A stretch of DNA of 64,000 nucleotides from an uncultured Pseudoflavonifractor sp. GTDB lineage: Bacteria; Bacillota; Clostridia; Oscillospirales; Oscillospiraceae. Of the stretch, positions 38,218 through 45,492 are shown piece after piece (the stretch's first letter is position 1; each line of letters starts with the position of its first letter). The position numbers and the translations under genes were made by a program. The stretch covers positions 1 through 64,000 of the forward strand of contig CANPTT010000006.1 in the NCBI GenBank assembly GCA_947577065.1. Direction: 5' to 3'. The notes under the pieces were generated by a model, which saw only the letters and a program-made list of their open reading frames with translations, was not told the origin of the DNA and ran no database searches.

Positions 38218-38988
38218 TTACCCCAGCAGCTCCCCCAAAAGGTCTCCCGTGGTCTCGTAGGGCAAAAAGGCGGTCCGGATCCCCAGGTTGGCCGCCAACC
38301 GCAGCTTTTTTCGGATACTCCCGGCATCGTCAAAAAGGACGAAGTGGCCCTTCTCCCCCGCCATATAGGTAAAGTAATGGGCACACAGCTCACCGGAAAA
38401 AAACACATCCGCCCCGTGCTCCTCCCGACGGCGCTCCAGCTCCTCCACCGTCAGGGGTGCTCCCGTGCCGTTGGGAGAGGGCAGCAGGAAATCCTCCGCC
38501 GTGCGCTCGATCCATAGGGCCAGCCGCCCCGCGCCGAAGCTCTCCCCCGCCGCCTCCAGCCGCCCCTGGAGAGATCCGCCGGAAAGGGCGGTGGAAATCA
38601 GCACTCCGGCAGAGGGCGCGGCGGACCCGTAAGGCTCAGAGACATAGAATTTCAGTCCCCGGCTCCGGCACAGCTCCCCCAGCTTTCCCACCGCCTCGCT
38701 GAGGACCGGAGCGGGGCGGCCCAGAAAGCGGCAAACCACCCCGGTAAACTTCCGGGCGGCACACTCCCGCAGCACCTCGTTGCAAAAACCCCCGGCCTCC
38801 CCACCCCCGGAAAAGCCGGCGTCGTCAATGACCATCAACCCTCCCTGCGGCGTTACCGGGCCATTTGCCCGAAAGAGATGGGGCCCGCCCCCCACCCGGT
38901 AGGCCAAATGGGCCACCGGCTTTCCCCAGGTCCCAACGGCGGTCACTTCACCCGGCTTGGCCGCCAAAATCATTCCGATCTGCTCCAT
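38218..38988 (-). CDS. Uncharacterised protein (TIM-barrel-like)
   Basis: Complete ORF, alternating beta/alpha pattern (e.g. KFTGVVCRFLGR, GLKFYVSEPYG); no recognised catalytic signature. Confidence 0.6.
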   Translation of the reverse strand: MEQIGMILAAKPGEVTAVGTWGKPVAHLAYRVGGGPHLFRANGPVTPQGGLMVIDDAGFSGGGEAGGFCNEVLRECAARKFTGVVCRFLGRPAPVLSEAVGKLGELCRSRGLKFYVSEPYGSAAPSAGVLISTALSGGSLQGRLEAAGESFGAGRLALWIERTAEDFLLPSPNGTGAPLTVEELERRREEHGADVFFSGELCAHYFTYMAGEKGHFVLFDDAGSIRKKLRLAANLGIRTAFLPYETTGDLLGELLG

Positions 38989-39092
38989 CTTCCATTTCCC
39001 CCTTGTCCAAAGGACCATAATGGTGGTATAATTATTTCATATTATGATGCTGGAACGGAAAACAGAAGTCCCAGTTGACAAGAGGTGATCCC

Positions 39093-39590
39093 TTGGCTTT
39101 TCCCCTGATCCCCCGACGGGTGGTGGACAGCATATACGACCTGCGGCCCCGGGACCTGTGGGATGCCGGGGTCCGGCTGGTACTGGCCGATCTGGACAAT
39201 ACCCTGACCCCCTATGAGCAAGCGCTCCCCTCCCCCGCCCTCCGGACCTGGAAGGAGGAATTGGACCGCGTCGGTATCCCCCTCTATGTGGTCTCCAACA
39301 GCCGCAAAAGCCGCCGTTGTCCCGATTTTTGCTCCGCCCTGGGCGTCCCCTGCGTGCGCCATGCCGGCAAGCCCAGCCGCAAGGGGTTTGCGCGGGCTTT
39401 AGCGGAAACGGGGATCCCCGCGGAACACGCCATTATGGTGGGAGATCAAATTTTCACCGATATCTGGGGCGCCAACCGGGCGGGGGTGACCTCCGTGTTG
39501 GTACGGCCCCTGGCATGGGGGAAAAACCCCCTGCGGCGAGTGCGCTATGCCGCTGAAGCTCCCTTCCGCCTGCTTGGAAAAAGGATGTGA
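39093..39590 (+). CDS. YqeG-family HAD IIIA phosphatase
   Basis: VLADLDNTLTPYEQ, YVVSNSRKS, MVGDQIFTDIWGANRAG; probable TTG start after AGAGGTGAT. Confidence 0.85.
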   Translation: MAFPLIPRRVVDSIYDLRPRDLWDAGVRLVLADLDNTLTPYEQALPSPALRTWKEELDRVGIPLYVVSNSRKSRRCPDFCSALGVPCVRHAGKPSRKGFARALAETGIPAEHAIMVGDQIFTDIWGANRAGVTSVLVRPLAWGKNPLRRVRYAAEAPFRLLGKRM

Positions 39591-39594
39591 TCAG

Positions 39595-40443
39595 ATGCCT
39601 GCCAAATTTGGACCCGCCGGCAATGCCGACGCCTTTCCCTACAGATCCTCGATAGACGCGCCCCGCTGGCTCAGGGAGTTGGGGCTGGACTGCTATGAAT
39701 ACCAATGCGGTAAGGGGGTCAACGTGGGAGAGGATACCGCCCGAAAGCTGGGCCAAGCGGCCCGGGAGGCGGGTATCTCCCTCTCCCTCCACGCCCCCTA
39801 TTTCATCAACCTGGCCAACCCTGACCCGGAAAGCTTGAAAAAGACCACCGGCTACATTCTGGCCGCCTGTCAGGCCGCCGACTGGATGGGGGCCACCCGG
39901 GTGGTGGTCCACACCGGGGCCCTTATGAAGCGGACCCGGCGGGAGGCGCTGGATATCGCCCTGGATTCCATGAAGAGGGTACTGAAGGCCTGGGAGGGCG
40001 AGGGCTATAGCCACATCGCCCTATGCCCGGAGACCATGGGAAAGATCAATCAGCTCGGTGACCTGACCGAGGTCTTGGAATTGTGCCGGCTTGATGATCG
40101 GCTCATCCCCTGCGTGGATTTCGGACATCTGTACGCCCGGTCCCTGGGGGAGCTGACGGGGCCCGAGGCCTGCGGGGCCATACTGGATCAGATGGAGAGG
40201 GCCCTGGGTTCGGAGCGGGTCCGGACCTTCCACAGTCACTTCTCCCAGATCGAATTTACTCTCAACGGCGGAGAAAAATGCCACCGGACCTTTGCCGACA
40301 ACGGGGGCTTCGGCCCCGACCCGGCCCCTCTCATGGCGGAGATCGCCCGCCGGGGATGGGAGCCCACCTTCATCTGCGAGAGCGCCGGGACCCAGGACAA
40401 GGACGCCCTGACCATGAAGGATCTCTACCTAAAGGCGCAGTAA
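39595..40443 (+). CDS. AP endonuclease family 2 / endonuclease IV-like TIM barrel
   Basis: SLHAPYFINLANPD, VVHTGA, CPETMGK, CVDFGHLYAR, FHSHFSQIEF metal-binding residues. Confidence 0.85.
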   Translation: MPAKFGPAGNADAFPYRSSIDAPRWLRELGLDCYEYQCGKGVNVGEDTARKLGQAAREAGISLSLHAPYFINLANPDPESLKKTTGYILAACQAADWMGATRVVVHTGALMKRTRREALDIALDSMKRVLKAWEGEGYSHIALCPETMGKINQLGDLTEVLELCRLDDRLIPCVDFGHLYARSLGELTGPEACGAILDQMERALGSERVRTFHSHFSQIEFTLNGGEKCHRTFADNGGFGPDPAPLMAEIARRGWEPTFICESAGTQDKDALTMKDLYLKAQ

Positions 40444-40662
40444 CTCTATCCCCAGCCGTATCCCATTGAGAAGATAGCGCCGACATTCTATTTCCATGTA
40501 CTCCCAATGGGCATCCATAAATTTATCCATGAGTTCTGGACCTACTGCTTCTTCCACTCTATCTTCCAATTTATCCCGGAGTTTTTTATTTTCCAAATAT
40601 TCCTCTGTTTTTGGGATCGGCTCCTGCCAAAGCAGGTCAAATAGCTCTTCCATAAAATTCAT
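40429..40662 (-). CDS. Small DUF6809-like protein
   Basis: MEELFDLLW...KLEDRVEEAVGPELMDKFMDAHWEYMEIECRRYLLNGIRLGIELL helical pattern; AT-rich. Confidence 0.55.
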   Translation of the reverse strand: MNFMEELFDLLWQEPIPKTEEYLENKKLRDKLEDRVEEAVGPELMDKFMDAHWEYMEIECRRYLLNGIRLGIELLRL

Positions 40663-40735
40663 AAAATCACCTCTATTAGATATTTTCTATGTTTATTGTA
40701 TAGCTTTTTTCTAAGTGCGTCAAGGGGGTATCCTT

Positions 40736-40954
40736 ATGTTTGATGCAAAAATATTTGGGCAACGGCTCTTTTGCCTTAGAAAGCAGCTGGGCAAAACACA
40801 AGCCGATATTGCAAAATTATTAGGGGTCACTCCTACTCAAGTCAGCGATATGGAGGGGGGCAAAACTGGCACCACAATGCCCCGTCTCTGCCTCCTCTGC
40901 GACTACTTCAACGTCTCCGCCGATTATCTTCTGGGTCGTACAGATTCCAAGTAA
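40736..40954 (+). CDS. XRE-family HTH regulator (short)
   Basis: RLFCLRKQLGKTQADIAKLLGVTPTQVSDMEGGKTGTTMPRLCLLCDYFNVSADYLLGRTD. Confidence 0.88.
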   Translation: MFDAKIFGQRLFCLRKQLGKTQADIAKLLGVTPTQVSDMEGGKTGTTMPRLCLLCDYFNVSADYLLGRTDSK

Positions 40955-40995
40955 GATGATTGCCAGCAAATTTATCACTGCGTGGTTGCGAAAGA

Positions 40996-41021
40996 CCATT
41001 CTTTGACGGGCCAAAGAATGG
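40996..41021. repeat. Perfect inverted repeat (hairpin 1 of non-coding mosaic)
   Basis: CCATTCTTTG-ACGGGC-CAAAGAATGG, extended imperfectly by flanking GCGAAAGA/CCTCTCGC. Confidence 0.8.
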
Positions 41022-41209
41022 CCTCTCGCGCTCTCCAAGAAAGCCCTAAGGTCAAGACCATGTGTTCTGAAGTCGGCTCTTGCGCCTTTTCGCTCCCTGG
41101 TTCTTCTTGCCCCGCACCCGTGCGTACGCAAGCGGAACACAGAAAGAAAGTTCGTTGAAATCACGCCGCCTCTATCCTACACAGCTTGATGCCTGGTTCT
41201 TCTCAGGGC

Positions 41210-41231
41210 GGGCCGATGAGGATATCGGCCC
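41210..41231. repeat. Inverted repeat (hairpin 2 of mosaic)
   Basis: GGGCCGAT-GAGGAT-ATCGGCCC. Confidence 0.75.
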
Positions 41232-41383
41232 CTACGGGAGGGAGGGTCCTGCGGCCCTGCCGCCACCTCAAAGCCCACGGAGTTTGGGCGGATCAACGGT
41301 CAGCTCCACCAGAAAAAAGGCCATAACCAAAGGTTTGTGTCAAATCGCAGGGGGGCTTGACCCCCAACATGAAAGCCTGGGGT

Positions 41384-41407
41384 CCAGGGGGCCCGCAGGC
41401 CCCCTGG
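41384..41407. repeat. Inverted repeat (hairpin 3 of mosaic)
   Basis: CCAGGGGGCC-CGCA-GGCCCCCTGG, perfect 10-bp stem. Confidence 0.8.
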
Positions 41408-41422
41408 TGCTTTTCTGGGGGT

Positions 41423-41460
41423 CCGGGGGGCGTCTTTTTGCACAAAAAGATGTCCCCCGG
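41423..41460. repeat. Long inverted repeat (hairpin 4 of mosaic)
   Basis: CCGGGGGGCGTCTTTTTG-CA-CAAAAAGATGTCCCCCGG; 16/18 Watson-Crick plus two G.T wobbles in plus orientation. Confidence 0.8.
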
Positions 41461-41558
41461 GCTTCCCACCTATCAATGTTGCTCATCGGATGGGCTAAAC
41501 GTGGTACCGCCTACATCAGACTGTCAGAACATCATTTTCCAGAAAGGAAGTCCTTACT

Positions 41559-42623
41559 ATGAACCACCTGAAACAGATCGCCGCCAAGCTATCCGAGTTC
41601 CATATTGACGCCATGCTCTGCTCCTCCGAGCCCGGAGAGTTCTATGCCGTAGGTCTCCACGGGGAGGGCTACGCCATTGTAACGGCTGACGCCGCCCGGT
41701 ATATCACCGACTCCCGGTACATCGAGGTCGCCAACGAGACCGTGAAGGACGCCGAGGTCATTATGGTGGACGGACAGAGGAACTACGCCGCCGCCCTCAA
41801 CGAGTTTATTGACGCCCACGGCGTTAAGACTCTGGGCATTGAGGATGGGTATATGTCCCTGGGGCAATATAACGCCCTTACCAAGGACCTTCACGCCAAG
41901 CTGGTAAATGCCAACGGACTTATTACCGGCCTGCGCGCCAGCAAGGATGAGGAGGAGTTTGCCCGGATGGTGAGGGCCCAGGAGATCACCGACAGGGCCT
42001 TTGCCGAGATCCTGAACTTTATCAAGCCCGGCATGACCGAGGCGGAGATTGCCGCCAAGCTGGTCTACGACATGATGCGCTTTGGAGCCCAGCGGACCTC
42101 CTTCGATCCCATCGTGGCCTCCGGGCCCAACGGCAGCAAGCCCCACGCTATCCCCGGTCCCCGCCAGGTCCAAAAGGGAGAGTTCATCACCATGGACTTT
42201 GGCTGCGTCTATGAGGGCTACTGCTCTGACATGACCCGAACTGTGGCGCTGGGAGAGATCGACGGGGATAAGCGCCGGGTCTATGACACCGTGCTGGCCG
42301 CTCAGAAGGCGGGCATTGCCATGTCCAAGGCCGGTGTCCCCGGCGCGGACATCCACAAGGCCGCCGCCCAGGTCATCCAGGAGGCGGGCTACGGCCCCTA
42401 TTTCGGCCACGGCTACGGTCACAGTGTGGGCATCGAGATCCACGAGTCCCCCAACGCCAACTCCCGGGACCACACCCCCATGCCTGTGGGGGCCATGGTG
42501 TCCGCCGAACCGGGCATCTATCTCCCCGGCCAGTTCGGTGTGCGCATCGAGGATGTGGTCCGGATGGACCAGGGTGGCTGCACCGACATCACCCACTCCC
42601 CCAAGGAGCTTATCATTCTGTAA
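41559..42623 (+). CDS. M24 family Xaa-Pro aminopeptidase/dipeptidase
   Basis: TMDFGCVYEGYCSDMTRTVALGE, GYGHSVGIEIHESPN, SAEPGIYLPGQFGVRIEDVV metal ligands. Confidence 0.95.
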   Translation: MNHLKQIAAKLSEFHIDAMLCSSEPGEFYAVGLHGEGYAIVTADAARYITDSRYIEVANETVKDAEVIMVDGQRNYAAALNEFIDAHGVKTLGIEDGYMSLGQYNALTKDLHAKLVNANGLITGLRASKDEEEFARMVRAQEITDRAFAEILNFIKPGMTEAEIAAKLVYDMMRFGAQRTSFDPIVASGPNGSKPHAIPGPRQVQKGEFITMDFGCVYEGYCSDMTRTVALGEIDGDKRRVYDTVLAAQKAGIAMSKAGVPGADIHKAAAQVIQEAGYGPYFGHGYGHSVGIEIHESPNANSRDHTPMPVGAMVSAEPGIYLPGQFGVRIEDVVRMDQGGCTDITHSPKELIIL

Positions 42624-42633
42624 GGAGGCCCTC

Positions 42634-43302
42634 ATGGTTATTGAGATCATTCAGCGGGAGATCCCCGTGAAAGGCATTGGCTATCTGATCCTTCGGGACT
42701 GCCCGGAGGACCGGCTGGACGACGGACTGAAAAAGGGCATGGAGCGGCTGAAAAAGGCCGGGGCTAAGAAGGTCTGGGCCACCTCCCTGCCGGAGGGCGA
42801 GCCTTTTCACTCCGGCCCGGTCGGCATATGGCAGCTCACCCATGTCCACGATATAGTGCGTATGGAGCGCGCCCTGCCCGCCGAAAAGCCCGAGCGCAAG
42901 CTGAATCTCCGCTCCCCCAAAAAGGGACAGGAGGAGGGGCTTTATCTGTCCCTTGTGAACCGTGCCTTTGCCGATGTGCCCAACGCCGCCACCCAACGGC
43001 CCACCGATCTTCGGAAACAGAACCACCGCTATGCCGTCGCCTACCAGGGGGACAAGCCGGTGGGCGCCTTCGAGATGGATCTGACGGAAAAGACCCCTGA
43101 GCTGGTATCTCTGGCGGTGGAGCCGGAGATTTGGCGGCAGGGGTATGGGCGCGCTGTCCTCCGGGCGGCCCTTGACTCCCTGGGCAAGGCCCCGGCCTGT
43201 ACTTTGATGGTATCCTCCGCCAACCCCGCCGCCCTGGCCCTTTACGAGGCCGAGGGCTTTGCCCAGACCGGGGTGGTCTCCAGCTGGTTCGAGGTGGTTT
43301 GA
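42634..43302 (+). CDS. GNAT family N-acetyltransferase
   Basis: LVSLAVEPEIWRQGYGRAVLRAALDSL...NPAALALYEAEGFAQTG; AAGGAGG RBS before ATG 42634. Confidence 0.9.
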   Translation: MVIEIIQREIPVKGIGYLILRDCPEDRLDDGLKKGMERLKKAGAKKVWATSLPEGEPFHSGPVGIWQLTHVHDIVRMERALPAEKPERKLNLRSPKKGQEEGLYLSLVNRAFADVPNAATQRPTDLRKQNHRYAVAYQGDKPVGAFEMDLTEKTPELVSLAVEPEIWRQGYGRAVLRAALDSLGKAPACTLMVSSANPAALALYEAEGFAQTGVVSSWFEVV

Positions 43303-44009
43303 TGTTCCCTCCCGCCTTTTCAAATCCCATCCCCCCCGCCCCCGACTTTGACTGGGATCGTATCCCCGCCCCTCAGGAGTGCGGGGAGCCTCTGGTAGAC
43401 CCCACTCTGCTCTCCTCTAAAATCATCTACGGGGCGGCCTATCTCCAGCAGGGCCTGCCCAAGGCGGAAAAAACCTGCCTGTGCCGTCAAACCGTGGCCC
43501 AAAAGCTGGTCCAGGCGGCGGATAAGCTCCCCCAGAGGTACGGTATTTACATCTTTGACTCCCTGCGGTCTCTGGACGTGCAAAAGGCCCTCTACGACCA
43601 GTTCCGGGCTACCGCGGAGCGGGACCACCCGGGCCTCACCCCCAGCCAGTTGGATGAGATCATCGATGAGTTTGTAGCCCTCCCTGTCAAACGCTTGGAC
43701 CGCCCCTCTCCCCATGCCACAGGCGGAGCGGTGGACCTGACCCTGTGCAGGAACGGCCATCCACTGAACATGGGCACGGATTTCGATGACTTCACCGACC
43801 TTGCCCATACGGACGCCCTGGAAAAAGCCTGTCCTTCGGAGATGGAGGAAGCCCGCCAAAACCGCCGTATCCTCTATCACCTCATGGATTCGGTGGGCCT
43901 TGTAAACTACTCCAGCGAGTGGTGGCACTTCGCCTACGGCGAACGCCAGTGGGCCGCCCGGACAGGCAAGGCCCCCATCTACGGCTTCTGTCCGGAATGT
44001 GATTTTTAG
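43302..44009 (+). CDS. VanX-like D-Ala-D-Ala dipeptidase/carboxypeptidase (M15)
   Basis: IYIFDSLRSLDVQKALYDQF, SPHATGGAVDLTL, SSEWWHFAYG; TGATG overlap with GNAT gene. Confidence 0.88.
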   Translation: MFPPAFSNPIPPAPDFDWDRIPAPQECGEPLVDPTLLSSKIIYGAAYLQQGLPKAEKTCLCRQTVAQKLVQAADKLPQRYGIYIFDSLRSLDVQKALYDQFRATAERDHPGLTPSQLDEIIDEFVALPVKRLDRPSPHATGGAVDLTLCRNGHPLNMGTDFDDFTDLAHTDALEKACPSEMEEARQNRRILYHLMDSVGLVNYSSEWWHFAYGERQWAARTGKAPIYGFCPECDF

Positions 44010-44015
44010 GTAATA

Positions 44016-44053
44016 AAAGAGAGCGGACCTTTTCAGGGTCCGCTCTCTTTTAT
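44016..44053. terminator. Bidirectional terminator
   Basis: AAAAGAGAGCGGACC-TTTTCA-GGGTCCGCTCTCTTTT. Confidence 0.8.
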
Positions 44054-44382
44054 TACCGGTTCTTCTCTCCCCACTCACACATCCCGTCCAGAATGGGCAT
44101 AAGGGACCTTCCCCTCCCGGTCAGGCTGTATTCCACCTTGGGCGGGACCTGCGGGTATTCCTCCCGGTGGACCAGCCCGTCCGCCTCCAGCTCCTTCAAG
44201 GTGGCGCTGAGGGTTTTGAAGGATACCCCGCCGATATACCTCTTCAGCTCATTGAACCGAACCACCCCAAACTCGGCAAGGGCATAAAGGATGGTCATCT
44301 TATATTTTCCACTGATAAGGGAGAGGGTGTAGGCAAACCCCGTCTCCCCCAAGCTTTCTGCCGAAATGCAGCGCAGGGTCAT
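44053..44382 (-). CDS. HxlR-family transcriptional regulator
   Basis: LISGKYKMTILYALAEFGVVRFNELKRYIGGVSFKTLSATLKELEADGLVHREEYPQVPPKVEYSLT. Confidence 0.93.
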   Translation of the reverse strand: MTLRCISAESLGETGFAYTLSLISGKYKMTILYALAEFGVVRFNELKRYIGGVSFKTLSATLKELEADGLVHREEYPQVPPKVEYSLTGRGRSLMPILDGMCEWGEKNR

Positions 44383-44404
44383 CTTTTGCACTTCCCTTTT
44401 GGTT

Positions 44405-44415
44405 AGTATATTACT
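44405..44415. promoter_or_regulatory. Candidate HxlR-type operator
   Basis: AGTA-TAT-TACT inverted repeat in the divergent intergenic region. Confidence 0.35.
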
Positions 44416-44507
44416 TTTATGTGCGTACTTGCTCTTTTGTCCTCGCCCTGCTATCATCATACCAGAGTTTTTCCCCCATTTCAAGCGAAAAAGGAGCTGT
44501 CTATTCC

Positions 44508-45053
44508 ATGTCTAAAAAAATCGTCATCCTTCTGGGTTCTGCCCGGAAAAACGGCAACAGCGCCGCCATGGCCCATGCCTTTATGACCGCCGCCCAGGCC
44601 AAGGGCCACACCGTCATTGTCCATAACGCCGCCCTCATGAACGTGGGCGGCTGCCACGGCTGCGAGACCTGCTACTCCACCGGAAGGCCCTGCACCTTTG
44701 ATGATGGCTTCAACTCCATTGCGAACGACCTCCTCACCGCCGACGGTATCGTCTTCGCCATGCCCCTCTACTGGTACTCCATGCCTGGTCAAATCAAAAA
44801 CGTCATCGACAAGATGTTCTCCTTCGTCATCGGCGGTAAGGATATCTCCGGTAAGGAAACGGCTCTTATTGCCTGCTGCGAAGAGGAGGATCCCACCGTT
44901 CTGGACGGCATCCGCATTCCTTATGAACGTACCGCCGCCCTCAACAAGTGGCATGATATGGGCCAAGTTCTTGTCCCCGGAGTGCTGGAGGCCGGGGCCA
45001 TCCATAAAACTGACGGCGAGGCCCGGGCCGCCATGCTGGCAGAACGGTTTTAA
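44508..45053 (+). CDS. NADPH-dependent FMN reductase / flavodoxin-like fold protein
   Basis: KIVILLGSARKNGNSAAMAHAF, GCHGCETCYSTGRPCTFDD, AMPLYWYSMPGQIKNVIDK. Confidence 0.9.
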   Translation: MSKKIVILLGSARKNGNSAAMAHAFMTAAQAKGHTVIVHNAALMNVGGCHGCETCYSTGRPCTFDDGFNSIANDLLTADGIVFAMPLYWYSMPGQIKNVIDKMFSFVIGGKDISGKETALIACCEEEDPTVLDGIRIPYERTAALNKWHDMGQVLVPGVLEAGAIHKTDGEARAAMLAERF

Positions 45054-45065
45054 GGATGAGCTTCA

Positions 45066-45103
45066 AAAAAGGTCGGACCCTTCAAAAGGGTCCGACCTTT
45101 TTC
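45066..45103. terminator. Bidirectional terminator
   Basis: AAAAAGGTCGGACCCTT-CAA-AAGGGTCCGACCTTTTT. Confidence 0.8.
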
Positions 45104-45107
45104 CAGA

Positions 45108-45470
45108 TCAATTTTCCGTCAGGATCCCGCTCAGGTCCACAGGAACGGCATCACTCCACAGGCGCTCCAGGTCATAGAACTCCCGGGCCTCCTCGTTGAA
45201 GATGTGGACCACCACCGCTGAGAAATCCAGCAGGATCCAGGTGCCCCCCCGGTGGCCCTCCACATGGTGGGGGTCCTCCCCCGCCTGCTCCTTCATAGCC
45301 TTTTCACAGGCGTCAGCCAGGGCCTTGATCTGTGTGGTGGAGGTGGCGGAGCAGAGAACAAAGTAATCGGCCAGAGTGGTCAGGTGACCGGTCTCTAAAA
45401 CTTTAATATCCAGGCCCTTCTTGCTGTCCAAAGCCTGCGCCAACAGTAGGGCGGTCTCTTTTGGAGTCAT
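45108..45470 (-). CDS. rsfS: Ribosome silencing factor
   Basis: MTPKETALLLAQALDSKKGLDIKVLETGHLTTLADYFVLCSATSTTQIKALADACE...HHVEGHRGGTWILLDFSAVVVHIF. Confidence 0.95.
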   Translation of the reverse strand: MTPKETALLLAQALDSKKGLDIKVLETGHLTTLADYFVLCSATSTTQIKALADACEKAMKEQAGEDPHHVEGHRGGTWILLDFSAVVVHIFNEEAREFYDLERLWSDAVPVDLSGILTEN

Positions 45471-45492
45471 ATAAAAATCTCCTTTCCTTTCA

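Noticed and set aside
40820-41164. 114-aa minus-strand ORF overlapping the XRE gene
   Set aside because: Overlaps a well-supported HTH gene antisense and crosses a hairpin; no coding evidence.
41080-41562. 160-aa ORF in the non-coding mosaic
   Set aside because: It runs through several palindromes, has no RBS and has an unusual GGPxGP-type translation; considered spurious read-through of repeats.
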